Shown piece after piece: positions 38,501 through 51,421 of a stretch of 64,000 nucleotides of DNA (positions are counted from its first letter, which is position 1; every line of letters begins with the position of its first letter). The stretch comes from Apostichopus japonicus (lineage: Eukaryota > Echinodermata > Holothuroidea > Aspidochirotida > Stichopodidae). A program made the position numbers and the translations under genes. The notes below the pieces were generated by a model. The model did not search any database. It was not told where the DNA came from and worked only from the letters and a program-made list of their open reading frames with translations. Location: assembly GCF_037975245.1 (NCBI RefSeq), contig NC_092563.1:12882001-12946000 (forward strand). Reading direction: 5' to 3'.

Positions 38501-38960
38501 GATGACGTTATAGCTTTTAGCTACATTGGAGTTGACTGTGTCAATCTGGTGTGAAATATTCACACACAGAATTGGATACCCATCAATCCCAAATATATAT
38601 AGAGGTCCTGTATGGGTTGTTACCGCTCAATACAGAAATAAATTTGTTGGCCGCTCAATACAGACAGTGACGTGTTCCACAAACTTGACCTATTGTTTTG
38701 TTACGTGTATTAAATCAATCTTATCATTGCTGGGGATATTTTGGAGTCAATAAATAATGCTTCCAATACTTTGTACATCTGGTCTTTTCCGTAACCAGCC
38801 ACATACATACAAGGGACCACCAGTTTGTAGAAAATTGAACACAAAATGTAGCTCTTAACAAAAATGGAGGAAAAAGAGTGGGTTTATATTTCACACTATT
38901 CTAAACAAACGCAGTTTTCGTCTAGCACACACTCCCTGTATATGTACCGATCAAACGGAC
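33156..38960. other. CpG-normal intergenic DNA
   Basis: No supported gene. Contains poly-C runs (33371, 33551, 36805, 38163), a TAA trinucleotide array (34084-34100) and a TA array (35542). Several ORFs here have no recognisable motif. Confidence 0.5.
35542..35583. repeat. (TA)n microsatellite
   Basis: An uninterrupted TA array of about 42 bases in the hydrolase upstream region. Confidence 0.95.
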
Positions 38961-39249
38961 AAGTCTATCGAGAGGAGCAAACTTCTCAAGCAGACCCACC
39001 GTGTTAATCGTGAGGAGCAGACCCACACGAATATCAAGAGCAGACCCACAAGTATATCAAGAGGAGCAGACCCACAAGTATATCGAGAGGAGCAGACCCA
39101 CAAGTATATCGAGAGGAGCAGACCCACAAGTATATCAAGAGGAGCAGACCCACAAGTATATCAAGAGGAGCAGACCCACGTGAGCAGGATACCCACAAGT
39201 ATATCAAGAGAAGCAGACCCACAAGTATATCGAAAGGAGCAGACCCACT
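38961..39249 (+). repeat. 26-bp minisatellite in the hydrolase 5' flank
   Basis: About eleven copies of gaggagcagacccacaagta + tatc(a/g)a, the last ones interrupted by a short insertion at 39176-39192. The period is not a multiple of three and all frames are broken, so it is not coding. It lies 0.73 kb upstream of the hydrolase ATG. There are no unique spacers, so it is not a CRISPR. Confidence 0.9.
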
Positions 39250-39700
39250 TTAGTGGCAATTCGTGCAAATCCAATGTGAGGGCCCTCTCTTAATGCGACT
39301 CGCAAGAAAAGCGTAGTAAGAGGTGAAGAGGTTGATGCCAAAGTTCTCCGTTGACCTTCCTCGTGTGACTGGCTGAGATCTGGGTGGACAAGGCTTTCCA
39401 AAGTCGGTTAACCTAAGCCATGTTCACGAGACTATGAAGGTCCCCTTGTGGCCGCAAGTATATATACCAGTGAACTTTGGACAATAATCATACCAAATTA
39501 CTGCACCTTATAAAAACAAATTTCAACAATTGTGATTCACTTACAGTAAATTTACAACATTTGGAACGTAATAGTTGTAATTTATTAGTGATTATTCCTC
39601 GTATCCTGCATATCATAACAGCGAATAACTATCCAATTCACTCTGAATTCTGAAAAGTACACAGGCACTGGTACAAGCAGAGCTCAATCGACACGTTCGT

Positions 39701-39747
39701 CCAATCAGAAACTTGTGCATCAACCGTGACCAACTGTAGCTCCGCCC
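39701..39747 (+). promoter_or_regulatory. CCAAT box and GC box upstream of the hydrolase start
   Basis: CCAATCAGA, a good NF-Y-type CCAAT box, is at 39701, and CCGCCC, an Sp1-type GC box, is at 39742. They lie about 275 and 235 bases before the ATG at 39978, a normal promoter distance if the 5' UTR is short. No clear TATA box is seen. The transcription start is not known, so the assignment rests on motif quality and position only. Confidence 0.4.
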
Positions 39748-39977
39748 ATTCAATTCTGCTGTTAACTGTCTATGTGTGTGTACTAGTTGCTATTGTGTGC
39801 GATAATATAGTGCGTAAATATCGGTGTTCGTCAAGAACAAAAATATACTAACACACACTTAATAACCTATAGTCTACCGTATCTTTACAACTTAATTTAC
39901 AAGTTGTAAAACCGTGGAAATTCGATCATGTAAAACTTGCTTGTACTGACAGTAAGCAACGACCGGGGATTACTACA

Positions 39978-40086
39978 ATGGCAATAACTTATATAAGATT
40001 GTGCGGAATTTCATTAATATTCTTGTTTATTCCTGTTAGTGGATTAGCGATAAAATGGACCAACCCCGACACCGATATTTCCAAGG
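39978..40086 (+). CDS. Secreted beta-lactamase-like serine hydrolase, coding exon 1 (signal peptide)
   Basis: The ATG at 39978 opens 36 codons plus one base. The peptide starts MAITYIRLCG, continues with a hydrophobic core (ISLIFLFIPV) and has a likely cleavage site after SGLA, so it is a classic secretory signal of about 24 residues. The frame runs into a strong donor, G|GTAAGT, at 40087. The split codon is phase 1 and matches the phase-1 acceptor at 53356, forming an Asp codon with no stop. The large downstream exon has no ATG of its own near its 5' end and begins in the middle of a mature domain, so it needs a leader exon like this one. Joining across 13 kb is inference. Additional small exons in the intron cannot be excluded, but the phases fit without them. 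Confidence 0.72.
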
Positions 40087-40559
40087 GTAAGTAAAAGTTT
40101 ACATTTTGCAGAGGAAAGTGATCAGCATCTCAAAACAAATATCATTTGTAGTAAACACAAATAATGGCAATGAATAATGGCATTCATATAGGATTAAGAC
40201 GTGATTTTTTTCCTTCTTCAGAAAACTCTTCATTAACTTAGCGAAATGCATCCCGGGTGAAAACTACTCACTCTATTTCCACTTATTTATGTCAAATATC
40301 GTTATGTGTCACGTGCCTAAAGATAAGAAATTAAGAACAAAATGGTTTTCATGTCGGGGCCGGTCCGGCAAAATTCATTCATTAATAATGTAAAGTGGAA
40401 GTGGGAGGTTTCCTGCCTTGTATCAAGGGACTATACCTTCCCACATGACTCTACAACTGTTAACCCCTGGTCATTAGTAAATTGCCTCACATGCACCCTA
40501 GTCTGTACAATTAAATTAGTCGGCCCAGGGGCACTGTCTCATGGGGAACGGTCAGGCAC

Positions 40560-40757
40560 AAACCGGCACACGTACCGGTAACCATTTCTACAAGTTACCT
40601 CGCAGATAATCATTTATACATCTGATGGGTGAAGAGAGGCATTGGAGATTACGTGTCTTTTCCAACTAAACACAACAAAAAGATCTACCCAGGACTTGAA
40701 CCTGTAATCATTAGCTCGCAAGTCCATTCCTTCCCATCTGACCACAACGCTTTCCAA
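40560..40757 (-). mobile_element. tRNA-derived SINE (3' end uncertain)
   Basis: On the minus strand the head contains a box A-like TGGTCAGATGGG and a perfect box B GGTTCAAGTCC. These are followed by a body with TGCCTCTCTTCACCC and GATGTATAAATG, the arrangement of many invertebrate SINEs. The tRNA part lacks a foldable cloverleaf, so it is not a tRNA gene. The element may continue to about 40430. Confidence 0.6.
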
Positions 40758-40983
40758 TTCTTACTCAAGTCGTGAGCCTCCTATACGGTTGATAACTTCT
40801 ACTGCTCATATTCACCGTTATGCCAATCATCCAACGAGCAAAGTTTACCATGCGCTTCGCTTTCACATTTCTTTTCCTTTTAAATAAATTTATACTTAGC
40901 CCCTAGTTCACGTCATAACACCTCGCGAAGGTGACAATTTGTTTAGCGTACAATTGTTGTGCAATATGAATGATATTATAATC

Positions 40984-40989
<6 letters not shown>

Positions 40990-41035
<46 letters not shown>

Positions 41036-41150
41036 CGTAATGAGTTGGAAAATCCAGAACAGTGAATAAACCTTCAGCCTCCACCCGGATTCGAGCCCAG
41101 GCCTCCCGCTTTATATGCGGACACCCTAACCACTAGGTTATGGACGCTGA
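40990..41150 (-). mobile_element. tRNA-derived SINE ending in a TA array
   Basis: Minus-strand box A (CCTAGTGGTTAGGGTG, about 41136-41121) and box B (GGCTCGAATCC, 41097-41087) have normal tRNA spacing. A short body then runs into the (TA)n array at 41033-40990. It is adjacent to a second TA-rich array at its 5' side. Confidence 0.6.
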
Positions 41151-41177
41151 TTGTATGTCAAGAGGTTCGAAACCGTA

Positions 41178-41301
41178 ATATATATATATAGTAATATATA
41201 TATATAGTAATATATATATATAGTAATATATATAGTAATATACATAGTAATATATATATATACATATATATATTATATGTAAATTATTTATATATATATA
41301 T
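41178..41301. repeat. TA-rich array with a 16-base GTAATATATATATATA unit
   Basis: Several copies of gtaa(ta)n in tandem, then interrupted TA. Located at the 5' side of the 41.1-kb SINE. Confidence 0.9.
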
Positions 41302-43071
41302 GCATGCGTTAGGCGAGATGGATTAAGCGACTCAACATGACGCCCTGATGATTCTTGAAACATCAAAACTTAGAAGAAAGATGTAGTTAGAACAACGTGT
41401 TATGGTTTAAGAATAACAGACTGACAAACCTCGCAAAAAGTTCAGTTATTAATTCACAACTTCTAGAAGCATATTGTATACGTTATAAATATATTTACGT
41501 GGATCATAATGTTTAGCAAGTAACATGAAATGCTGACTATACCTTGAGAAATGGACTTGCTATCTACGGTATACTTAATACTTAACTTGATACTTCCTTC
41601 TATAGTTCTCACCGTATATCTACGTTTTTGACTTCCAAGACGAAAAGCAAAACATGCCCGATCTTATTTCACAATGACGTCTGTGACGTAATCCCTTCGA
41701 GATCAGTAACTGAGAAGAATGCTCGTGACATTGGTTGTATATATGTTTGTGTGTGTTCCTGTTGTTTACTGTTATTGCTTTTCAAGCTCAATTTTAAGGA
41801 GAACTCCACTGTTGATAAGCTGATACAGTTGCTCAAAGCGAAACCTGCGAGAAACCAAACAGGGTACAGGGAGGGGAGACACCTACACGCAGGCCTAACG
41901 AGAAGGGGTCAGGGACTACACCCCTGGGGTCATGGGTCAATTAGGGGTCCGATGTAAGCTACCTGGCCCGGTGTCAATCGGCTGGGGAATATGGGTCAAG
42001 CACGTCAAAAATGTAATTAAAGAAAAGTGAAGGCTGCAGAAAGGACCACGTGACATAAATTTAATCATCTCCGAAGCCCGACCTGGCTGCCAACGCCCCG
42101 CCTATGCGGCCTGTACCGTAGAGTAATCTATACATACATACATTCATATATACAGGGAACGGAAACATCGACCACCTGCAATATGTGACAACTTGAACTT
42201 ATAGTATATTTAAAACAAGATTAACCCCTGTATTTGGTACAGCCCCCTAAACCTGCTTCTTCAAACATGTCATATTTATACCTGGAGTATAGGTAGCAGC
42301 TACAGCGATTAAAGGTAATTAACCATGTCTTTTCATCAGTATTATTAGGAAGTGGTTAATACCAATAGAGGAAACGGTCAATATATGCAAGGTTTCTTTC
42401 AAGATCCACAAAACGTTGTTCACCGGTTTATGGTTAAATCATTTCCTTTAGTTGTATCCTCTTGTCTGTATATACTATAAAACCAACGAAACATCACAGC
42501 GGCGTCGAATATAAAGTGAAACACGAGTTATTGCATGACGTCCAAATGTCATATACATTCCTCCACGTATTAATTGACGATGACAAATTGCGTGTGACCA
42601 GCAACGGCTATTAAGCGTGCCACTTCGAACTTCAGTTGCTCTATATACAGCCATTCAAAAAAAATCTACAATTTTTCGGGCGACTGCAATACAACAAAAC
42701 TATAACGACATTTAGTGTTTTCTATAACGTATGCAACAAAAAGTCGTTATAAGGTGTTTATGTATCTATAAAATCCCTATAATGTACTGTTTTCAGACCG
42801 GCACTGTGTTGTGGTCAGCGAAATGAATTTACGGATTGCGAAACATGCATATGTCGTGCTATACTCACATACAGCATGAGTCCACATGAAAGCACTTCTC
42901 GGTGTCTGTGCATGGCTGTATCGTTAACGGTATAATTGAAAGCAAAGCAGAGGTAAAAAACCATGCGACTTCTGGCAACATTTATAATTAAAATGTTATA
43001 TTTATACCGGAATGCATCCTACTCCGCCAACACAATATTATAGCTTGGTGATCGTCGAAACCGATGTTCAA

Positions 43072-43073
<2 letters not shown>

Positions 43074-43145
<72 letters not shown>
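43074..43145. repeat. (TA)n microsatellite, about 72 bases
   Basis: Pure TA array in the hydrolase intron. Its apparent ORF (repeating Ile-Tyr) is an artefact. Confidence 0.95.
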
Positions 43146-43148
<3 letters not shown>

Positions 43149-44066
43149 TCATGAGCCTTATAATGTGACCACAGTAGCAATACTCGATGTATTATTAATT
43201 GATTACCGGAAGGCGGCGACCATCAAATAGCCGCTTTGTTAAAGTGTTTCCCCAAAAATGGCCTTACAGAGGAAGTAAAACCGCTGAGGATGGTGGGAAT
43301 TGAGAACTTTAAATGGCAAACTGTGATATAAATAAAAAGCCATGACCTGTTTCTTCCTTACTACTCCCATTCCACCCCTTCCCATAGCCGACAATATATG
43401 AGAATTTGTAAAGTAGAACCGAGTCCGAGAGCACGTTATGCATATATACTACTAGTAAAACAAATTACAATACGATATACAGGGACGGATCCAGGGGGGG
43501 GGCCCGGGGGGCCCGGGCCCCCCCTTTTTGAAAATCCTGATTTTTTTTTTTTTTTTTTTTTTACCGCGTTCGAGGGAAAGGGCCCCATGCGTGATCAGTG
43601 GCGTAGCTACGGGGGGCCTGAAATTGCAGACATGAGATCCATATTTTCAGGCTAGGTACATGCTGCTTAGAATACTCGGGAAGTGCCATTTTCGGCCATC
43701 TGGGGGTTTGTAAAGCCAAAAATTTTCTTGGACGCTCCGCGCCAACCGATGATGGCGCTCCGCTTAGATAGTCTTACGTTCAGGCGCGGCTGGACCAGTC
43801 AGACCCCCCCCCTGTCACAAATCCTGCATCAGCCCCTGATATGTCATTGAATATTCCACAAAACAACTTTTTATGTCCACGAAACTGTCGAAAAACATGA
43901 TTTTCACTACTGGTAGAGATATAAAATATTGGGAATTCTGAATTTCCTGCAAACATGCGGCTGTGCCTGTTCAATACTCACTACTGTATCGCCTTAAAAA
44001 ATGATGAGTGGAAATAGTTTCTCCAGGACCATATCGTATCGTGAGTATCGAGTGCGTCTGATATAC

Positions 44067-44098
44067 GAACGTACGTAGTAGTACGTACGTACGTACGT
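44067..44098. repeat. (ACGT)n microsatellite
   Basis: Repeated acgt with a short tagtagt break, CpG-rich. Confidence 0.85.
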
Positions 44099-44136
44099 CT
44101 ATGATGATATGCACTGTACTGTACTGATAAAAACAT

Positions 44137-44343
44137 AGGTGAATTTCACTCCATGAGAGTGATCACTGAGCACATTCCGGTATAAGAGTGAATTTCCACT
44201 CCATTGGAGTAAATCTTAACTCCTAATAGAGTTATATTCACTCATATTAGGAGTGAGGGTTAACTCCAATAGAGTTAAATTTCACTCTTAATTTGAAGAT
44301 CACTCCAATGGAATGAAATCCACTCATTTGTTTTTAGAGTGTT
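44137..44343. repeat. Palindromic block of ACTCC / GAGT boxes
   Basis: Alternating cactcc, ggagt, actcctaatagagt and their complements form overlapping short inverted repeats. The block is inside the 43596-44920 element. Confidence 0.6.
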
Positions 44344-45659
44344 GCTAGATATATGAAGAAGAAATACATACCAATACATGTTATCGGTCATCGATTGGCA
44401 CAAAAAGCCAGATTCTGATGACAGCTGCCTCAAGAAACCCAATAAATGGCCTAATAAGCACCGAGCCACCAATGTGGACCATTACCGAAACATCGATGCG
44501 TGTTAGTCTTCCACCCCCTTCCTCTAATGCTATTTAAGTCCACATGTGGGCATATCCTGCAAATCTACCGGTAGCCCACAGGGGTTTGAGTTGGGAGAAA
44601 GGCCTTGACAGCTTGAAACGACAAATGATGCCAACTTCCCTCAAGTTAAAAGTCTGACTGAGTTGGCAAGGCCAGTCAGCATGAAAGAGAAAAAACTTTT
44701 TTGCATTTCTGTCACCAAAGTTGCACATCTTTTTGGTTGCTATTTTGCCTCACAGGTGCCATCTCCTGCGATCTGGGGGGTGCTGAAATCTCAAATTTTC
44801 TCTGTACGCTCCGCGCCAACCAAGGTGGCGCTCCGCTTAGATAGTAAACTCCGCCCCCCCCCCCACAAGAAAGAACAGCCCCCCATGGCCCCCACTCAAA
44901 AAATCCTAGCTACGCCACTGTGCGTGTAATTTTTTGTAAAATAAATTTGCAAAAAGAGTACACCATCATTCTGATAAAGTGAAGGTGAGAGGGGCACTCT
45001 GACTGCATCAATAGTCTCCATCTGGAAGGGGGCATCCAAGATGAAATGGCCTGGAGTAGCCTGGTAAAAAGTAGTTTGCATCACCACCTACTCCCCAAAG
45101 ACGTAAATCCCAGCTCATTGCTCGAAATTGCAAATATATGCCCGGCAAACCATGAATACATGATTTATTGGAAATAAATTTTACTCAAAACTTTCACGAA
45201 AAGTAGCACCAGATTGCACCGAGGACCTCCATATTTTGTGAAATTTTCCAAAGGGGAGGGGGGCACCCACTCCCCTTAGACCCCTCCCCCAGGACGACGA
45301 TTAGGCATTTCCCATCTGGGCCCCCCCTTCGGCGAAATCCTGGATCCGCCACTGATATATACCGTACGTCGTCTTCATCACGTAGGGTAGCCTACCGAAT
45401 TATAACCAAGTGCCAATTAGCCTATACTATACTCTATAAAAACGTACACAACCCCCATTTTGGACGTTTTGGAACAATATAATTGAAAACCGCATTTTTC
45501 GTCAAATATGTTTAAACTTTACGCAGTAAACAATATATCCTTATTCAAATATATAGGACTACTTTATGCAGTAAACACAAATTCTAAATTGGTTGAATAA
45601 ACCATAGTACTAAATGTCAAATGACCAACGGCAATTGCTCCTTTTGTATACTATCATCT

Positions 45660-46230
45660 ATAAGTTTTCACATAAAAGTCAAATATTTGATGAAGCCCTC
45701 AGATTGTCAAACAGAATTGAGAACAAATCAAAGTGACATGTAAAGTTAACATTTTGATATAAATAGTCTAAATTTGAAAAAAAAAAAACTCTAAATTACA
45801 ATTTGAAAGGTCGTATTTCGAGTAATTTTAATGTGACATTTTGAGAGGAAAGTAGTCTATAAAATAGTTTTATACAGTCGAAAGTTCAATTTGATAGCAG
45901 TATCGCCAAGAAAGTCTGGAAGAAGTATAAAGAAAGTCAAAACCACGAATAAATAGTCGCAATTTTGCGAGGAAAATAGTCCAAATTTGAGACAAACATC
46001 GGCATGAAGTCGAAATTTTTAGGAAAATGTAAACCTTATAACTTTCGAGCAACGAGTAAAAATTTCGACATAAAAGTAAATATTTTGAGGACGATAGCCT
46101 CGTATAGAATTATTGAGATAAAATGTCGAATTTTCTGTAAAAAATGCTGAAAATTTAAAAAAAGAAATAGAAATTTCAAGGATTAGCTTAAGTTGAATCT
46201 CTAGGTAAAATAGTTGAAATTATAAATGAA
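45660..46230 (+). repeat. Decayed short-period repeat (agtc-aaattt-gag type)
   Basis: About twenty variants of (t)agtc(g)aaatttt and tttgag(a/g)aaaata, with spacing of roughly 20-30 bases. This is a simple-sequence-derived array without coding potential. Confidence 0.6.
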
Positions 46231-47759
46231 AAGAATTTGACAATTCTGGGCCACCGTAGCAGCAGTAATGCTTAAGTTCTTCCGCTGAAGACACCCACAA
46301 GACCCCCCCCCCTCCCCTCGGTCTTGCGCCATTGTTCGAAAAACGCCACTGCACAAAGCAACATATACATACTTCATTCGAATTAAACACATGAGGAACA
46401 GATAGCTTGGGTATATATATATATACAGTGGGTGTTGAAGGGACTTGGGAGGGGTGGGGTTGCCGGGTCGTCCGCCATATAAATTATGACAATATGTGCC
46501 ATACGTATTTTGTTATGAGAGCATTTGTTTCAAAAAGATTCAGTCCGAAAGGAACAAGAATGGTCACACAGAAACTTCAACGGTATTTCTTAACGATGGT
46601 CATATGAGACTTGTCACTGTAAGTAAAAGTAAATCGACTAGAAGGTATACATACACGATCGAAGAGGTGGTGGGTGTGCACGATTGATGGTTGCCGTTAA
46701 TACAAGCACAAATTAGCTCACCAGCTGTTTCTATATGATTGATGCACACTGCCGCTGGGAAATCCGTTTTGCCACTTACATAGATAACACTTGCCAAGAT
46801 ATATCGATAGGCTACATATAATATGCATTACTGTATGTACTGTATGCACAGTTAACACAGTCGATAAATATAGCGTATCAACGGGTTATTCAACTTAACG
46901 ATAACCGTCTGCTCCCCATCTCCCCTCCCCCCCCTTCCCCGGCCCCATACTTGCTTCCGGTCATGAATTAGCCAGTTAATTCCACAGAATTACGCCATAA
47001 AAATAAAAAGTAACATGAAGCGATGTACTTCCTTCCCCTCCCACACCACAACCCCCTCAAACACCACAAACCACCCCTTTCCCCTCCCCCTTCCAACCAA
47101 CCAACAACCTCCTCATTTGACAAGTTCCTTAACCAGTTTTTTTTTTGTTAACCTTCCCTTTCGTACAAATACACTGGTAATGAAGTATGTAACAAGCACA
47201 TATGTTTGTCATAAGGTGAATAGTTAATGTTTTCGCTGTAGCAACTAGGCCTATATATGTACAACTATTCCTTACCCAGCGAAGGTCACTACAGCCTATG
47301 TATGGTAGTAATGCAAGTTCATGTAATTTGGCTTCCAGGTCCGGTAACGGCGACACGATCCTCTTATCTTGTTTACTCTCCAATCATCAGGATGTCCTTC
47401 CAAGTTGACTTTACGAGGTCAAGAGCCACTTTTGGGTATTGATGCTATTAGCTAACTCATCAGTTTTCAAGTTTGCACACAAACTTTACAACTCAACCAC
47501 TTGTCTTTCGAGGTGGTTTACACACCTTTATTCAGATAAAAAAGATGGGTCAGCTGAAAACTTATAACGATGCCGACAAACAAAAAAACCTTTAGCCCTG
47601 TTTCTATGAACCGCCTCACAACCACTTGTAATTAAGACATATTTCTGTTGTTTAAAGGCCGGGGAATTTGTGCAAAGTCAAAATATTTACTCAATAGAAA
47701 TATTCAACTATACGCCTCAAAGTTCTTTGTTCTCCACACCCATCATACACACAAGCAAC

Positions 47760-47763
<4 letters not shown>

Positions 47764-47828
<65 letters not shown>

Positions 47829-47847
47829 AAGATATAGATAGAGATAG

Positions 47848-47882
<35 letters not shown>
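47764..47882. repeat. (TA)n microsatellite with GATA interruption
   Basis: TA array to 47825, a short agaagatatagatagagata interruption, then TA again. Confidence 0.95.
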
Positions 47883-47883
<1 letters not shown>

Positions 47884-50800
47884 CACTCTAGTCTATTTAA
47901 TTAAAAGCAGAAGAGTTTGCTTCTCTTGCAAAGTATGCCTTCTTTTGTATTATCTTGTTGCATCTCATCTAAACCTGTAACGTACCAGTAGATATTTCTT
48001 TCGAGTATATGACTTTCCTCTCAATGATTTGTCACCTGATCATGGTAAGCTGACCACCTAATTCATTCACTCCAAAGAAGACTTACACATACCATTGAGA
48101 AAACAAATAGTGAGAAATAGTGCAGTACTGAGAAGTAAAACTTCCAAATAGCTAAAACAAAAAGTGAAGTTCCAGGTGGAAGCTGGTTAATCCCTCGACA
48201 GAACCCCCCCCCCAAGCACACATACATCCCCACACACCCAGGACACCTTTGCAGATAGGTCGCCGCCTATATCCCACTGTCGGTTACATGTCGATTGCAT
48301 GATGCATATTGTGTAAAACTGTTCATTAGTTGCTTCGAAGAAAAAAAAGAAGAATTCATATAAACGAAAATTCAACTAAGAGTTATTATGTAGTTTTCAA
48401 AGTCAAGTGAATTGACCATCATGCAGGTAAGTCACATGTGCAAAGTTGAATTTTACAACGTCACGGTGGTTATCGTATGCAACGAGTCAATACAGTTGAA
48501 CCGAAATCTTAGGGTTCAGTTAGTATTTCTGCTAACGAAATTATTTCATAACGGATACAGCTGTTGGATGCTTTCACTTATCTGACTAAAGTATTATGTT
48601 AAAATGTGCTCCACATGAGTGAGTGTCCTCTACATGTAAATCTCTTAAATCGTCGGGTATCTGTAGCTTCCGAAATTGCAAAATGGTTAACTCTGCAGCT
48701 TCCGAAAGGTACCAAATGAACGTGACACTATATGCCTGTTTTTCACATAATTGCGCCTAATGCATATAAGGTGTGTTTGTTTATCGTTTATCAGTGGAGT
48801 CTATATCATGTTTCATGAGTGACAATACGGACAAAAATGACACTGTCAATCTCGCATGTTATGCCGATATAAACTACGGAAGTATATCATAAACTATAAG
48901 TGAAGTGTATTAAAAAAAAATGTGTTAGCTACATGTTGCATAAGATCGTATATAGCTTTACCAGAAACGATCGGCTTGTCAATTTGAATGATCTAGCCCA
49001 ATCCTAACCCCCCCCCCCTTTTTTCTTTTTCAACTATTGGTACACTTCAGATACGAACTGTTACAAGTTGTCGTTACACTAAGATTCCGCTGTCCTGCCA
49101 TCCCCAAATCGGTCCCCAACTCCAGTAACCCCCCCCCTCCCCCACTCACAATATACTCATTTCTTCTAATCCCAACACAAAATACTGCATTGCCTGACTG
49201 TATATGCCTACCTGTTAGGTAATAGCCTAAATGTATTCATATTTGACTTCAACCCATCACCATTTCCGTTTAATGACGTCTTTTACTCTTTTATCCATTT
49301 TTACATAAGAGCTATTGACTCGGACGATTAGCACGCCACGCTCATCATAGACAGACCTATACTACCGATCTTCGCGACCTTTTTCCCGCTAATACAAAAT
49401 CTTTTCAAAATGTCTTCACTCCCTCCTTTATTCTTCTCTGCATGCATGAGCCTTCCAATAATAATAACCCATTGTTAGCGACATATGTGACTCCCCATAA
49501 CACACTCCCCAAGATGATCGACTATCGACACAGGACCATGTAGATAGACAAATACCTTCTTGATTCTGTGTCTTATTGGCACCTAACCATGGAGATTTCT
49601 TCACAGCTTTTGTGTAAGTACAATAAAGGGGAAAAGACGATTTGGTCTTAGAATGGCTCACTATAAGCCCTGCTGTTACAACCCAACGACAAAGTTAAAC
49701 CGCTATTTATCCTTCCAGAATGGGGTTCTTTCCTCGCATAAAGGAAAGGTTATAGAGCACACTTTGGACGAGTATAAATATCTATACTGCAATATACTTT
49801 GCACATAAACGTAATGGTCTGTATGGGACTAATGATTTTATAGTAACGCTTCAAAAGTTTATTTAGTTTGTGTATAACATCACGTCCTTTCGCATTGCTG
49901 TTCGATGTTAAGTGCACAATGGTTTACACCACGCAAAATGATATACGCAAAATAAAAAGCGAGTGCCTTTATATCTTCTATTGCTAGACACATCACTTTT
50001 GCGTGCGGGTAGAAAACGAGTAATACACGTAATGAAAAACATATATTGGTCTTTCATGTGTGCGCGGCTTCTCTTGGAAATATATTTGTATACATTGTAC
50101 GTTGAAACGTCTATAATGTGTAGTTATGGAGTGATAACATACTATACCATAATAGGGAAGCTAAACAACCGCATATACCCGATAACACAATCATTACCGT
50201 TCAACAAACTCGTATAATATGTGTGTAGTCTAAGTACTATAACACGAAGGACGACATACTCGGAGACCGCAACAAAATTACCATAATAGCGGTTTGCTGA
50301 CTTTAATTTCTTTGCTACTAACAAAAACAAAATCACAGACGACGTGTGTAATGTCATGGGTCTCTGTTGATACGGTGGAACTAAAATGGTTTTTGTACCA
50401 CAAATCCCCCCCCCCCTTCCCCTCCCCTGCAAAAAGAAGAAAGAAACGGCTGTTATCAGAGCAACTCAACTAGGAAAAACCGAAAGGTATACCGCGGTTG
50501 TTACAGTTAACTGAATAGATTCATGGTCTTTTTATAATTAGCTGCAAAGGTTAGGCCTGCAGTATACTACTTTTGCTTTTAAATTAGTTGAGTTGTAATA
50601 ATTGGCGATTAAAAATTAGTGTTCTATCTGTTCTATTACGACTACTGCCAGGTCTATTTAACTTCATGCGGTTACATTCCTTCTCCTAAAAGCAGAATGA
50701 ACAGGTTTTACTATTCCAAGCTCCTTTGTCTTGTCGAATCGATCTTCACAATCAGTCGGATCAAAAAGCGGAACGCTCATTTCGTTCATTCAACAAAGGA

Positions 50801-51327
50801 CAAAACTTTACACGAAAGACGCCCAGATTTACTGGAAGCTAATTACCCGGCCAATCATCGACAATGAGATCCATTTGCTTTCAGAAGAATAGGATGGGTT
50901 TCATCTCCCTTGACAGGGACACTTAACCTTGTAAAAGCGCAATATTAACCATACTCTATTACTTCGCGTGATTTTTGACAACTGCTCAACGATATAGGTG
51001 ATATAACAATAGCCACAAACCCAATGACTCTGGGAGAATTGGCTCTATATTTAAGCAAAGATAATAATGAAAAGGATCCGTGGGGGTTGAAATAGTTATT
51101 AAGATAGCAATCAGTACTATACAATACAATGGTGATGACTGTCTACATAATTAAGCGTTGACAATCAACTCACTATTATTAACTTTTCACACCACAAAAT
51201 TGTAACCTGGATTGTTTCCTCCAGGCTTTACCATGATAACAGTGTTCAAAGGTGCATGAAGATGCGTGTGGGAAGCATAGGCGTACGAGGCGGGGGGGCA
51301 GGGGGGGCAGACTGCCCCCCCAAATTT

Positions 51328-51384
51328 CCAGAGGACAAGAAATTCGGGCAAAAGTCCTGAAAAATTCGGGCAGCCTAAGAGGAG

Positions 51385-51421
<37 letters not shown>

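Larger units (their letters stand above)
43596..44920. mobile_element. Nested hAT-like element with CAGTGGCGTAGCTA ends, 1325 bp
   Basis: Ends are CAGTGGCGTAGCTACGG (43596) and its complement CTAGCTACGCCACTG (ending 44920). The flanks TGCGTGAT and TGCGTGTA are a decayed 8-bp duplication (6 of 8). Inside are two copies of a shared module (43681-43772 and 44756-44845) and a palindromic ACTCC/GAGT block. No transposase is visible. Confidence 0.6.
43480..45354. mobile_element. Inverted-end element with GGATCCAGG ends, containing a nested insertion
   Basis: The left end is CAGGGACGGATCCAGG. The right end complements CAGTGGCGGATCCAGG, followed inward on both sides by runs of G/C. The flanks are AT dinucleotide-rich, so the target duplication is unclear (at most ATATA). 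The interior is mostly the nested element 43596-44920. A T-run of 22 lies just inside the left end. Confidence 0.6.

Noticed and set aside
38961-39249. CRISPR-like array
   Set aside because: Units are contiguous without unique spacers and the DNA is eukaryotic. It is a minisatellite.
41080-41150. tRNA gene on the minus strand
   Set aside because: A and B boxes are present but the stems do not pair. It is the head of a SINE.
43012-43230. ORF with long Ile-Tyr repeats
   Set aside because: Translation of a TA microsatellite. The same applies to ORFs at 35412, 41133 and 51179-51562.
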